Counted from the first letter of the stretch, positions 35,945 through 44,980 are shown. The stretch: 64,000 bases of DNA from Pontixanthobacter aquaemixtae (GCF_009827395.1 NZ_WTYX01000001.1:1555722-1619721); one strand, 5' to 3'. Numbers and translations are program-made. The notes: generated by a model from the sequence alone, not told the origin.

Positions 35945-36385
35945 ATGGAACGTTTTGAAGACGATATGACGGAGACGTTAATCACGCTCACGTCAGATGT
36001 CGTTGCTGCTCACGTAAGCAACAACCAAGTTGACGGGGCCGAGCTCCCGTCGCTGATTACCAGTGTATTTGGCGCTCTGGCTGCGCTCGGTCAGGACGAG
36101 GACCCTGCCGAAATCCTGCCAGATCCGGCCGTGTCAATTCGCGCATCGGTCAAGAAAGACCACATCGTTTGCCTCGATTGCGGCAAGAAGATGAAAATGC
36201 TCAAGCGTCATCTGATGACAGAGCACGGCATGACCATCGACGAGTATAAAGCGCGTTGGGGCCTGGGTGCAGACTATCCAATGGTCGCCCCAAACTACGC
36301 CGAAACGCGCCGCGATCTGGCTAAGAAAATCGGCCTTGGCCGTAAGCCCGGCCAGAAGCGTGGTCGCCGCAAGAAGGCGGCATAA
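35945..36385 (+). CDS. mucR: MucR/Ros family zinc-finger transcriptional regulator
   Basis: 146 residues from ATG 35945, with GAGGA about 6 nt upstream. The C-terminal half carries the prokaryotic Ros/MucR zinc finger HIVCLDCGKKMKMLKRHLMTEHG (Cys-x2-Cys ... His-x4-His) and a basic tail GRKPGQKRGRRKKAA. MucR proteins act as H-NS-like regulators of exopolysaccharide, motility and cell-cycle genes and often repress themselves at AT-rich DNA with T-A steps. The 168 nt leader 35777-35944 is strikingly AT-rich, as expected for autoregulation. Confidence 0.92.
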   Translation: MERFEDDMTETLITLTSDVVAAHVSNNQVDGAELPSLITSVFGALAALGQDEDPAEILPDPAVSIRASVKKDHIVCLDCGKKMKMLKRHLMTEHGMTIDEYKARWGLGADYPMVAPNYAETRRDLAKKIGLGRKPGQKRGRRKKAA

Positions 36386-36462
36386 CCACCGCTCTATCCG
36401 GAAAAACCAATTCCAGATGCGGCATCGCAGGCTCAATTGCTTGGGATTGCCAGCTTGAGATG

Positions 36463-36502
36463 AACGCCCCGTGCCTCTAAGGCTACGGGGCGTTTCATTT
36501 TT
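36463..36502 (+). terminator. intrinsic terminator downstream of mucR
   Basis: AACGCCCCGT (36463-36472) and ACGGGGCGTT (36485-36494) form a perfect 10 bp stem, with GCC/GGC pairing inside. A TCATTTTT tract follows. It separates mucR from the fur operon. Confidence 0.85.
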
Positions 36503-36537
36503 CGGCCGGTTTTCCGGCCTCGTGCAAGGATAGTTGA

Positions 36538-36972
36538 GTGCAGCAACGAATTGATCTCGAACAGCTCTGTGCTGAACGCGGCCTTCGCATTACCGAGCAG
36601 CGCCGCGTCATCGCGCGCGTTCTGTCGGAAAGCGACGATCATCCCGACGTCGAGCTGCTCCACGAGCGCGCCTCTGCGATCGATCCAAAGATCTCGATTG
36701 CAACGGTATATCGTACGGTCCGCCTGTTCGAAGAGGCGGGCATTCTCGACCGGCATGATTTCGGTGACGGGCGCGCCCGTTACGAAGCCGCGCCCGAGGC
36801 GCATCACGACCATCTGATCGATGTCGAAAGCGGCGACGTGGTCGAATTTGTCGACCCCGAGCTGGAAGCCTTGCAAAAAACCATCGCGGAAAAGCTGGGC
36901 TATCGCCTGGTTGATCACCGGATGGAATTATACGGCGTGAAGCTGGGCCGCGCGAAGGATCAAGAGGCTTGA
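36538..36972 (+). CDS. fur: Fur family transcriptional regulator
   Basis: 144 residues from GTG 36538. Winged-helix N-terminus (LCAERGLRITEQRRVIARVLSESDDHPDVELLHERA, ISIATVYRTVRLFEEAGIL) and C-terminal dimerisation domain with AHHDHLIDVESGDVVEF. The CxxC of E. coli Fur is absent (DVES), as in alphaproteobacterial Fur/Mur. It may respond to iron or manganese; the probable Fur box at 3754 is a candidate target. Overlaps plsC by 4 nt. Confidence 0.9.
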   Translation: MQQRIDLEQLCAERGLRITEQRRVIARVLSESDDHPDVELLHERASAIDPKISIATVYRTVRLFEEAGILDRHDFGDGRARYEAAPEAHHDHLIDVESGDVVEFVDPELEALQKTIAEKLGYRLVDHRMELYGVKLGRAKDQEA

Positions 36973-37880
36973 TCAGCCCTGAACGGCGCAAAGCCGCAGA
37001 GGAAGGCGAAGCAACACCGCTTTCCTTCACCGGTTGGACCCGGTTTTCATTGAGAGTGTTGGGGCTGATCGCGCTGCTGATCGTCTTCGTACCGCTCCAT
37101 TACCTCTACCGTATCTTCAAATACGGATCGCCCTTTCCGATGCTGTTCCTGCGCTATGCAGGTTGGACATGCGGCGCGCGCGTGCGCAAGATCGGGACCC
37201 CGCTGCGGCGCGATGTGTTCTTCATCGCCAACCATGTTTCATGGCTCGATATTCTCTCGCTCGCAGGCGCAAGCGGAACCGCTTTCGTGGCCAAATGGGA
37301 ATTGAGCGAAGTGCCCGTGGTGGGCTGGCTCAGCCGTCTCAACCGGACCGTTTTCGTCAAACGCGAAAACCGCCTTGGGGTGGCGCAGCAGATCAATCTG
37401 TTGCGCGAAGCGCTGGAGGACAATTGGTCTGTGACCGTATTCCCCGAAGGCACCACCACCGACGGGCAATCGCTGCTGCCGTTCAAGACCTCGATGCTCA
37501 GCGTGCTGGAGCCGCCACCCAAAGAGGTGCTGGTCCAGCCGGTGCTTGTCGATTACGGGCCGGTGGCCGAAGAAATCGGCTGGGTTGGCGAGGAAAGCGG
37601 CATCAACAACGCCAAGCGCATCCTCTCACGCAAGGGCAGCTTTGAATTAAAGCTGCATTTCCTCGAACCGTTCAGCCCCGAGGATTTCAGAGGGCGCAAG
37701 GCCGTCGGCGCAAGGGCCAGAGCGGCGATCGAAGCCGCCTTGCTGACCAGCCTCGGCAAACCCCTTCGCGAATTCAAGCATGATGTGGTGCCAATCCGCT
37801 ATGCCGCCTCGAAGGACACTCGCGGCGAAGATACTGGCGAAGGGGATGCAGCTGATGGGGATATTGGCAGCGGCGGCTGA
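36969..37880 (+). CDS. plsC: 1-acyl-sn-glycerol-3-phosphate acyltransferase
   Basis: 303 residues from TTG 36969, which overlaps the fur stop (TTGA), suggesting coupling. One N-terminal membrane helix (LRVLGLIALLIVFVPLHYL), then the acyltransferase motifs: FIANHVSWLDILSLAG (HxxxxD catalytic pair), FPEGTTTDGQSLLPFKTSM (motif III). It makes phosphatidic acid at the inner membrane. A C-terminal acidic/Gly tail (EDTGEGDAADGDIGSGG) extends beyond the usual domain. Confidence 0.9.
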   Translation: MISPERRKAAEEGEATPLSFTGWTRFSLRVLGLIALLIVFVPLHYLYRIFKYGSPFPMLFLRYAGWTCGARVRKIGTPLRRDVFFIANHVSWLDILSLAGASGTAFVAKWELSEVPVVGWLSRLNRTVFVKRENRLGVAQQINLLREALEDNWSVTVFPEGTTTDGQSLLPFKTSMLSVLEPPPKEVLVQPVLVDYGPVAEEIGWVGEESGINNAKRILSRKGSFELKLHFLEPFSPEDFRGRKAVGARARAAIEAALLTSLGKPLREFKHDVVPIRYAASKDTRGEDTGEGDAADGDIGSGG

Positions 37881-37920
37881 CCATTGCGGCCAATCCCGTT
37901 TGCCCCTAAAGGCCGCGCCC

Positions 37921-39249
37921 ATGCAAAAGACTGCGCCCCCTAAGACCTATCGGGTCAAAAGCTTCGGCTGCCAGATGAACGTCTATGATGGCGAGCGAAT
38001 GGCGGAAATGCTGGCCAAAAAGGGCATCACCGAAGCGCCAGAGGGTGAGGACGCCGATCTGGTGGTGCTCAACACCTGCCACATCCGCGAGAAAGCAGCC
38101 GAGAAAGTCTATTCGGATATTGGCCGGCTGACTAAAGGCAAAACGCAGAAGAAAGCGCCGATGATCGCGGTTGCAGGCTGCGTCGCGCAGGCAGAGGGCG
38201 AAGAGATCATGGCCCGCGCGCCAGCGGTGTCGATGGTGGTCGGCCCGCAAGCCTATCACCGGCTCCCCGGCATGATTGACGCTGCGGTCAGCGGTGAACG
38301 GTCGACCGACACCGATATGCCTGCGGACGCAAAATTTGCAGAACTGCCCAGCCGCCGCCGGGTGTCGCCGAGCAGCTTCCTGACGATCCAGGAAGGGTGC
38401 GACAAATTCTGCACCTATTGCGTTGTACCCTATACACGCGGCGCGGAAATCTCGCGCCCTTACAGCGCTTTGGTGGACGAAGCGAAGAAACTGGTTGCAG
38501 CCGGCGCAAAGGAAATCACGTTGCTCGGCCAGAATGTCAGCGCGTGGACCGGAGAAGATGAAAAGGGCCGCAGACTGGGCATGGCCGGTCTGATCCGCGA
38601 ATTGGCGAAAGACCCCGATCTCAAGCGCATCCGCTACACCACCAGCCACCCGGCCGATATGGATGACGAGCTGATCGATACGCATGGCGAGATCGACAAG
38701 CTGATGCCCTATCTCCATCTACCCGTGCAAAGCGGCAATGACCGCGTGCTCAAGGCGATGAACCGCAGCCACACTGCGGACAGCTATCTCAAACTGCTCG
38801 ACCGGTTCCGCGCTGCGCGGCCCGATCTGGCCTTGTCGGGCGATTTCATTGTCGGTTTCCCCGGCGAAACCGACGCAGAGTTCGAAGACACGCTGAAAGT
38901 GGTCGATGAAGTCCGCTATGCGCAGGCATTCAGTTTCAAATATTCGCCCCGCCCCGGCACCCCCGCCGCGACGATGGAGGATCAGGTTCCCTTGGAAGTG
39001 ATGGATGAACGCCTGCAGCGCCTGCAAGCCTCTCTCCGCCGCGACCAACAGGCCTTCAACGATGCCAGCGTCGGCAAGGTCTGCGAAGTGTTGATCGAAC
39101 GCAAAGGCAAGCGCGAGGGCCAATGGCTGGGCAAGTCGCCGTGGCTGCAATCGGTCCACTTCACCGGCGATGTCCAGATGGGCGATCTGGTGAAAGTCGA
39201 GCTGATCCAGGCGGGCCAGCAATCGCTGGGCGGGCGGCTGATCGACTGA
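37921..39249 (+). CDS. miaB: tRNA-2-methylthio-N6-dimethylallyladenosine synthase
   Basis: 442 residues from ATG 37921. The N-terminal MTTase domain has three Cys (FGCQMN, LNTCHIRE, AGCVAQ) for one 4Fe-4S cluster, the radical-SAM domain has CDKFCTYCVVPYTRG, and a TRAM domain ends the protein (VLIERKGKREGQWLGKSP). It methylthiolates A37 of UNN-decoding tRNAs. First of the run miaB-phoH-ybeY-corC. In-frame upstream starts exist but overlap plsC. Confidence 0.95.
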   Translation: MQKTAPPKTYRVKSFGCQMNVYDGERMAEMLAKKGITEAPEGEDADLVVLNTCHIREKAAEKVYSDIGRLTKGKTQKKAPMIAVAGCVAQAEGEEIMARAPAVSMVVGPQAYHRLPGMIDAAVSGERSTDTDMPADAKFAELPSRRRVSPSSFLTIQEGCDKFCTYCVVPYTRGAEISRPYSALVDEAKKLVAAGAKEITLLGQNVSAWTGEDEKGRRLGMAGLIRELAKDPDLKRIRYTTSHPADMDDELIDTHGEIDKLMPYLHLPVQSGNDRVLKAMNRSHTADSYLKLLDRFRAARPDLALSGDFIVGFPGETDAEFEDTLKVVDEVRYAQAFSFKYSPRPGTPAATMEDQVPLEVMDERLQRLQASLRRDQQAFNDASVGKVCEVLIERKGKREGQWLGKSPWLQSVHFTGDVQMGDLVKVELIQAGQQSLGGRLID

Positions 39250-39301
39250 TCGCGAGTCTCCTGGAAGTTACAGTCTTGTGACTTTCCACCACCATCGCGA
39301 T
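39249..39301 (+). other. nested stem-loop between miaB and phoH
   Basis: Outer arms ATCGCGA/TCGCGAT (39249-39255 and 39295-39301) enclose an imperfect inner stem TGGAAGTTACA/TGTGACTTTCCA. No T-run follows. It may be an mRNA processing or partial termination signal that separates miaB from phoH expression. Confidence 0.35.
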
Positions 39302-39384
39302 GCGCCTAGCTTGCCTCCGCCGCCTTTCGGCGTATCTTCTGCGTTAGTTAGGAAACGCCAATCAAAGGCCAACCATAGGAACGC

Positions 39385-40413
39385 ATGGCTCGCAAATCTT
39401 CGGCCGCCGAACCGGCGGTGTCAAAACCTCCCGTCCCCCAGCGCGAAATTCGCCGCGCACAGGTGGATATGAATTTCGAGAACCAATCGCTGCTGGTTCC
39501 GCTCTTCGGACAATTCGATGCCAATCTGGTGCAGATAGAAAACCGCCTCGGCGTGTTCATCTCTGCGCGCGGCGATACGCTGCATATCGAGGGGCCCGAA
39601 GACAGCGTGGCGCGCGCACGCGACGTGTTGCAGGCGCTCTATGACAGGCTGTCACAGGGGCAGGATCTCGATGCGGGTGCAATCGAATCGGTCATCGCAA
39701 TGTCGAACGAGCCCACGCTGGACGGGATTGTGAATGGCGAAAAAGACGTCCCGCCAATCATGATCCGCACGCGGCGCAAGACGATTGTTCCGCGCTCTCA
39801 CATGCAGGCCAGCTATATGCAGCAGCTTGCGCATGATGATGTGATTTTCGCGCTTGGTCCGGCGGGCACGGGCAAAACCTATGTCGCGGTGGCGCAGGCG
39901 GTCAGCCAGCTTATCACCGGCAGCGTGCAGCGCCTGATCCTGTCGCGTCCGGCGGTCGAGGCGGGCGAACGGCTCGGCTTTCTGCCCGGTGATATGAAAG
40001 ACAAGGTCGATCCCTATCTGCGCCCGCTTTACGATGCGCTGTATGATTGCATGCCGCCCGAGCAAGTTGAGCGCCGGATCGAAAGCGGCGAAATCGAAAT
40101 CGCCCCGATTGCCTTTATGCGCGGGCGCACTTTGTCCGATGCTTTCGTTATTCTGGACGAAGCGCAAAACACCACGCGCGAACAGATGAAAATGTTCCTC
40201 ACCCGTTTCGGCCAGAACAGCCGGATGGTGGTGTGCGGCGACCCCAAGCAGGTCGATATTCCCGGCGGCGACCGGATGAGCGGACTGGCCGATGCGGTGG
40301 CCCGTCTGGAAGATGTCGAAGGCATTGGCGTGACCCGCTTCACCCGCGCCGATGTGGTCCGCCACCCGATCGTTGGGCGGATCGTCGAGGCCTATGAAGG
40401 GCCGGATGCTTAA
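39385..40413 (+). CDS. phoH: PhoH family P-loop ATPase (YbeZ-like)
   Basis: 342 residues. An N-terminal KH-like region (residues 25-110) precedes the PhoH ATPase with Walker A FALGPAGTGKTYVAVAQAV and Walker B FVILDEAQNTTREQMKMFLTRFG. It forms a conserved pair with ybeY and is thought to act in RNA processing or ribosome maturation. The gap to ybeY is filled by a palindromic repeat. Confidence 0.93.
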   Translation: MARKSSAAEPAVSKPPVPQREIRRAQVDMNFENQSLLVPLFGQFDANLVQIENRLGVFISARGDTLHIEGPEDSVARARDVLQALYDRLSQGQDLDAGAIESVIAMSNEPTLDGIVNGEKDVPPIMIRTRRKTIVPRSHMQASYMQQLAHDDVIFALGPAGTGKTYVAVAQAVSQLITGSVQRLILSRPAVEAGERLGFLPGDMKDKVDPYLRPLYDALYDCMPPEQVERRIESGEIEIAPIAFMRGRTLSDAFVILDEAQNTTREQMKMFLTRFGQNSRMVVCGDPKQVDIPGGDRMSGLADAVARLEDVEGIGVTRFTRADVVRHPIVGRIVEAYEGPDA

Positions 40414-40419
40414 TTCACT

Positions 40420-40503
40420 GTCTTTGCGAGGAGCACAGCGACGCGGCAATCCAGAGGAGTTAAGGGCTCCGTTCTGGATTGCTTCGCTACGCTCGCAATG
40501 ACG
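40420..40503. repeat. intergenic palindromic repeat overlapping the ybeY start
   Basis: Left arm (TCTTTGCGAGGAGCACAGCG to GGCAATCCAG, 40420-40455) and right arm (CTGGATTGCTTCGCTACGC to GCAATGAC, 40474-40503) are inverted complements with some mismatches. This repeat type, ending in CGTCATTGCGAG read outward, is widespread in proteobacterial intergenic DNA. Its right edge supplies the ATG at 40498. Confidence 0.75.
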
Positions 40504-41004
40504 ATGGATTTAGAAATCGACATCGAAGGTTGGCCAGGAGCCGATTGGGAAGCGTTGGCAGAACGCGCTTCTCATGCGGTGGCCGAAAGCGCGCCCGAAC
40601 TAGCTAACGCGCGCCTGTCTGCCAGCCTCCTCTTCACCACCGATGCCGAAGTCCACACTCTCAACCGCGAATGGAGAGAGCGCGACAAGCCAACCAATGT
40701 CTTGTCATTCCCGATGCTTTCGCGGGAAGAGCTTCTTGCACTCGAACCGGAAGGACCGCCGGTGCTGCTTGGCGATCTCGCGCTCGCCTATGAAACCTGC
40801 GCGCGCGAAGCGGATGAAAAGGGCGTCGCGCTAGAGCACCACGCTGCGCATCTTATCATTCACGGAATGCTCCATCTCGCGAGCTATGACCACGAGATAT
40901 CCACCGAGGATGCCGAGCATATGGAGGGATTGGAGATCGAAGCACTTGCGCGTATAGGTATTGCGGACCCATATGCCGACTCGTTTGGGGATCGAGAACT
41001 TTAG
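40498..41004 (+). CDS. ybeY: endoribonuclease / rRNA maturation factor YbeY
   Basis: 168 residues from ATG 40498 or 166 from ATG 40504. The zinc motif reads HGMLHLASYDHE, matching HGxLHLxGYDH with the Gly replaced by Ser; the three His are intact. NREWRERDKPTNVLSFPM is the second conserved block. YbeY acts in 16S rRNA 3' end maturation and quality control. The start codon sits in the arm of a palindromic repeat and has no clear ribosome-binding site, so translation may depend on the upstream hairpin or phoH readthrough. Confidence 0.92.
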   Translation: MTMDLEIDIEGWPGADWEALAERASHAVAESAPELANARLSASLLFTTDAEVHTLNREWRERDKPTNVLSFPMLSREELLALEPEGPPVLLGDLALAYETCAREADEKGVALEHHAAHLIIHGMLHLASYDHEISTEDAEHMEGLEIEALARIGIADPYADSFGDREL

Positions 41005-41022
41005 GAGTACCCACGAAGGGCC

Positions 41023-41946
41023 ATGCCCGACATCGACAATTCCGCCGGAGAGGCGGACAGTAGCGGCGGGCTGTGGCCCGCGATCCGGAAATTATTTGGT
41101 GCCGACAATGGCGATCGTTCCCTGCGCGCGCAGCTGGAAGAGAAGATTGACGAGCACGAGGGCGAGAATCCCAACGACGACGAGGAAACGCCCAGCAATG
41201 GCGATTTGTCGGGTGTCGAACGGCAAATGCTGCGCAACCTCCTCCATTTCAGCGAGCATGACGCGGACGATGTTTCTGTCCCGCGTGGCGAAATAATTGC
41301 GGTCTCCGCCGATGCGAGCTGGGATGAGCTGGTCGAACATTTTTCCGAAAACGGCCATTCGCGCATGCCCGTCTATCGCGGGCAGCTCGATCATGTGATC
41401 GGCATGGTCCATATCAAGGACGTGTTCCCGTTTCTGGCCAATGGCAAGAAACCGCCGGCGGACTGGACCACGCTGATGCGGCAGCCGCTTTATGTCCCGC
41501 AAACGCGCAGCGCGATCGACGTACTGGCTGATATGCGCGCCGCGCGGATGCATCTGGCCATCGTTCTCGACGAATTTTCCGGCACTGACGGGATCATCAC
41601 TATCGAAGATCTGGTCGAAGAAATCGTCGGCGAAATCGAAGACGAGCATGACGAGCTTGCCGCCGATCTCATCACACCCATCGGCGAAGGCATGTGGGAT
41701 TGCGATGCGCGTGCAGAGCTGGACGATGTCGCCGAGCAGGTCGACAGCCGCCTCGCCGAAGTGGAAGAGGCCGTCGATACGCTGGGCGGATTGGCCTTCG
41801 TACTGGCCGAACAAGTCCCGCAAGTGGGCGCCATCGTGCGACATCCAAGCGGGTGGCAGATAGAGATTACGGCTGCCGATGAAACGCATGTCAAACGCAT
41901 AAGGCTGCACCCCCCGACCGACACAGATCAGGCGGAAAACGGGTAG
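41023..41946 (+). CDS. corC: CBS-domain hemolysin/CorC family protein
   Basis: 307 residues without membrane helices. Two CBS domains span about 85-210 (VPRGEIIAVSADASWDELVEHFSENGHSRMPVYRG; MHLAIVLDEFSGTDGIITIEDLVEEIVGEIEDEHD), and a CorC_HlyC C-terminal domain spans about 225-300. It is the usual partner after phoH-ybeY and is linked to magnesium and cobalt efflux. In many alphaproteobacteria lnt follows; here a LysR gene does. Confidence 0.9.
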   Translation: MPDIDNSAGEADSSGGLWPAIRKLFGADNGDRSLRAQLEEKIDEHEGENPNDDEETPSNGDLSGVERQMLRNLLHFSEHDADDVSVPRGEIIAVSADASWDELVEHFSENGHSRMPVYRGQLDHVIGMVHIKDVFPFLANGKKPPADWTTLMRQPLYVPQTRSAIDVLADMRAARMHLAIVLDEFSGTDGIITIEDLVEEIVGEIEDEHDELAADLITPIGEGMWDCDARAELDDVAEQVDSRLAEVEEAVDTLGGLAFVLAEQVPQVGAIVRHPSGWQIEITAADETHVKRIRLHPPTDTDQAENG

Positions 41947-42018
41947 AAGTGCAGAAAAAGGTTCGATTTTCTGCAACTAAATTGACGATTATGCGTAGGT
42001 GTAGTGAATAGGATTCAC

Positions 42019-42903
42019 ATGCCGACTCGCAGATTGCCTCCTCTCCGCGCTCTCGAAGCCTTTATGCGCACCGTGCGCCTTGGTTCCGCGCGCGCGGCAG
42101 CCGAGGAACTGGGCCTCAGCCCGTCCGCGCTTTCGCGCCGGATCACCAATCTTGAAGAATTTACCGGTCGCAAACTGTTCACCCGCGCCAAGCAGGCGAT
42201 GCAGCTGACCGATGAAGGGCAGGCTTTCCACGATGCCGTTGCCGAACCGCTCGATGCGCTGGCCATGGCAATCGAAAACCAGTCGGAAAATCTGTCTCTC
42301 CTGCGCCTCAGGCTGGGTGTTTTGCCGCTATTCGGCAGCCAGCGCCTGTTCCCGCATCTGGGCGAATTGCGCAAACGCCATCCGCTGCTGCATATCGATA
42401 TCGATACCGGCCCGCATCTGGACGACCGCGTGGGCGACACGCTCGACGCGGCGATCATCCTGTCGCGCGGGCCGGATACCGGTTTTCACGCGGTGCGGCT
42501 CGATCACAATATGGTCCACGCGATCTGCAGCGTCGAAACCGCGCAGTCGATGGGCCCCACCCCCGATATTGAAAAGCTGTCCAAGCAGACTTTCCTGATC
42601 CACAACGAACTCCCGGTCAGTTTCGAGGCATGGAAACAAGCGCTGGGGCTGGAATTGATGGAACCGGCCGCGATTGACCATTACGATTCGGGCCAGCTGA
42701 TGTTGGAAGCTGCCGCGCAGGGTCTGGGCATCGCGATCATGCATGATGACCACATGAAGCGCGCCGCCGACAGCCGTCTCGCGCATTTGTGGGATACGGA
42801 AGTCGAAAGCCCGTACAGCTATTGGTTTATCTGCAAGCCTCAGGCTCTCCAGTCGCGCCCCGTCAGACTGTTCCACGATTGGCTGGTGCAGACGGGGCTT
42901 TAA
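42019..42903 (+). CDS. LysR family transcriptional regulator (GcvA-like)
   Basis: 294 residues from ATG 42019, with AGGA about 6 nt upstream; a GTG at 42004 is less likely. HTH: PLRALEAFMRTVRLGSARAAAEELGLSPSALSRRITNLEEFTGRKLF. The effector domain contains the GcvA-type features LRLRLGVLPLFGSQRLFPHLGELRKRHPLLHIDIDTGP. The target is unknown; the following secreted-protein gene on the same strand is 43 nt away. Confidence 0.85.
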   Translation: MPTRRLPPLRALEAFMRTVRLGSARAAAEELGLSPSALSRRITNLEEFTGRKLFTRAKQAMQLTDEGQAFHDAVAEPLDALAMAIENQSENLSLLRLRLGVLPLFGSQRLFPHLGELRKRHPLLHIDIDTGPHLDDRVGDTLDAAIILSRGPDTGFHAVRLDHNMVHAICSVETAQSMGPTPDIEKLSKQTFLIHNELPVSFEAWKQALGLELMEPAAIDHYDSGQLMLEAAAQGLGIAIMHDDHMKRAADSRLAHLWDTEVESPYSYWFICKPQALQSRPVRLFHDWLVQTGL

Positions 42904-42946
42904 AAGGCTGGGCTATCACAGACCGGGCTATAGGGGATTGACCGCA

Positions 42947-43456
42947 ATGTTTCACAAAATCAGTTTCGCTCTCGCAATGGGCCTGTGTGCACTTCCCGTC
43001 AGCGCAAATTCCGCCGAAGAAACCCCGACAGCAGCCACCCCGGCACAGCAATTCTCCGCGATCACTTCGCTTGTCGGCAAGTGGGATGTCGAAGGCAATG
43101 ACGTGCTCAAAATCCATTTCGAGGCCACCGCCGGCGGATCGGTGATCGTCGAAAAATGGATGGCCGGTGACCGCATGCATTCGCTAACCATCTATCACAT
43201 GGACGGGGACAGGCTTCTGGCCACGCATTATTGCCCGCAAGGCAATCAACCCAGGCTGGCCGCCGGATTATCGCTGGATGGCGGGATCCGCTTAACTTTT
43301 CAGGACGCGACCGATCTCGATTCGAAGGAATCATATCAACACGATCTGCATTTGTCGGTGAAGGAAGACGGTTCGCTGATCCGGTCAGAAACATATTGGG
43401 GGCCCGAGGGGGCTGGCGACGAATCGAGCCTGATGCTGACCCGCGCTGCGGGATGA
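42947..43456 (+). CDS. secreted hypothetical protein, lipocalin-like
   Basis: 169 residues from ATG 42947. A signal peptide (KISFALAMGLCALPVSANS) is followed by a beta-rich domain starting ITSLVGKWDVEGNDVLKIHF with GSVIVEKWMAGDRMHSLTIYHMDGDRLLATHYCPQGNQPRL. This pattern resembles the DUF1579/lipocalin-like proteins. Function is unknown. It ends 4 nt before the convergent lipase-like gene. Confidence 0.7.
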   Translation: MFHKISFALAMGLCALPVSANSAEETPTAATPAQQFSAITSLVGKWDVEGNDVLKIHFEATAGGSVIVEKWMAGDRMHSLTIYHMDGDRLLATHYCPQGNQPRLAAGLSLDGGIRLTFQDATDLDSKESYQHDLHLSVKEDGSLIRSETYWGPEGAGDESSLMLTRAAG

Positions 43457-43460
43457 TTGG

Positions 43461-44372
43461 CTAGTCCACTTCCGGCGCAAGTTGGTGGACACAGCGGCCA
43501 GCGCCGTCAGACTTTTCCGCCCCGGGATGCACCTTGTCCGCATCGCCGCATTCGACCTCTGGCTTGCGGATGGCATTGGGTTCCAGCAGATCCCATGCCG
43601 CCGGATCGCTATAGGCCGCGATCCATGTCAGGCAATCTGCCAGTTTGCGGATCGAATGTTTCGAGCTTGCGCTTTGCGACGGGTTGCAATTGATCACCAG
43701 CATATCGGCCGCAGGGGCGGATTTGTATTTGCGCAGCACGCGCAGAAATTCGCCGCGTTCGGACACGGCGAGCCGGTTCATGTCATTCGCCGCCGGATCG
43801 CCGCTGAAAAAGGGCGATGTGTTGAACACATAGGCACGCACATCGGGATGTTCGATCGAGATCTGCGTGGCCAGCGCCCCGCCCAGCGAATGGCCGGTCA
43901 CCACGATCGGGATATCGCCGTTCCCCTCTAAATCGAGCAGCGCCCTTTCGGCGGCGTAGATAGAACGGGCGCCCTCTTTCTGGCTGCTTCCGAAAGAACC
44001 GGAGAAAATATCCGATGCAGATCCGAATTCGGTTCCGCGAAAGGCAATGATGCGCGCTTTCAACGCGCCGCGTTTGCCGCCCTGGGCCGCAAAACGGTTA
44101 AACACCGAATAGGCGAGGCCGCTACCGTCATTATCCGCCGCCTGCCGCTCGGCCAGCCAGACGGGCAGATCGTAGCTGTCTTCGTCGTCATAGGCGTTGG
44201 AGCTGAGCATCGCATAGACGTAACTCTGCGCCGCAGCCTCGCGGACAAAATCGCACCAGCCGCCCGGATCGCTCCGGCACGGACTACGCGATTGGGTGAG
44301 GTCGGGAAGCGGCGTAATGCAGCCGGAGAGCGCCAGCGCGCCGAGCAGCGCCGCAAATATGCGGACAGCCAT
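43461..44372 (-). CDS. lipase class 3-like alpha/beta hydrolase lipoprotein
   Basis: 303 residues from ATG 44372. A signal with lipobox LALSGC (Cys near residue 18) predicts a lipoprotein. The alpha/beta hydrolase core has the nucleophile elbow VTGHSLGGALATQ, upstream IIAFRGTEFGSASDIF as in fungal-type (class 3) lipases, and FNTSPFFSGDP. The C-terminal 60 residues contain paired Cys that may form disulfides. Substrate unknown. Two genes upstream-to-downstream with ppiB, 30 nt gap. Confidence 0.8.
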   Translation of the reverse strand: MAVRIFAALLGALALSGCITPLPDLTQSRSPCRSDPGGWCDFVREAAAQSYVYAMLSSNAYDDEDSYDLPVWLAERQAADNDGSGLAYSVFNRFAAQGGKRGALKARIIAFRGTEFGSASDIFSGSFGSSQKEGARSIYAAERALLDLEGNGDIPIVVTGHSLGGALATQISIEHPDVRAYVFNTSPFFSGDPAANDMNRLAVSERGEFLRVLRKYKSAPAADMLVINCNPSQSASSKHSIRKLADCLTWIAAYSDPAAWDLLEPNAIRKPEVECGDADKVHPGAEKSDGAGRCVHQLAPEVD

Positions 44373-44402
44373 TGCGCTGCGCCCTAACCCGACCACATTG
44401 AT

Positions 44403-44855
44403 TTAGGAAACCGTCGCTTTGACGATCTTGCCCGGCGTCGCTGGCGGTTCGCCTTTGGGCAGCGCATCGACATGTTCCATGCCGCTCTCGACCTGGCCCC
44501 AGACGGTGTATTGGCCGTCAAGGAAATGCGCATCATCGAAGCAGATGAAGAACTGGCTGTTCGCGCTGTCAGGAACCTGGGTGCGCGCCATCGAACAGGT
44601 GCCGCGAACGTGGGGTTCGGAATTGAATTCGGCCTTCAAATCGGGCTTGTCGCTGCCGCTCATACCGGTACCTGTCGGGTCGCCGCCTTGCGCCATGAAC
44701 CCATCAATCACGCGGTGGAACACGACACCGTCATAGAAACCTTCGCTGGCCAGTTCGGTAATCCGTTCGACATGGCCGGGGGCCAGATCGGGGCGCAGTT
44801 TGATCACGACAACGCCGCCCGAGTCGAGCGAGAGGGTAAGTTTTTGGTCCGCCAT
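44403..44855 (-). CDS. ppiB: peptidyl-prolyl cis-trans isomerase (cyclophilin)
   Basis: 150 residues. VVFHRVIDGFMAQGGDPTGTGMSG, SMARTQVPDSANSQFFICFDDAHFLDGQYTVWGQVESGM are complete cyclophilin signatures with the catalytic Arg (HRVI) and the Gln/Phe pocket. No signal peptide, so cytoplasmic. AGGAG is close before the ATG. It is followed by the lipase-like gene. Confidence 0.93.
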   Translation of the reverse strand: MADQKLTLSLDSGGVVVIKLRPDLAPGHVERITELASEGFYDGVVFHRVIDGFMAQGGDPTGTGMSGSDKPDLKAEFNSEPHVRGTCSMARTQVPDSANSQFFICFDDAHFLDGQYTVWGQVESGMEHVDALPKGEPPATPGKIVKATVS

Positions 44856-44980
44856 ATTCTGTAATCTCCTTTAATTTGGTGCCCGATATAGGGGCTGACG
44901 CGGCAAAGTCACCAGCAAGTGTCACCCGCCGGCGCCGTTTGTCACCTTGCTTTTCAGCCTCCACCGCTTAGACGAGCCAC

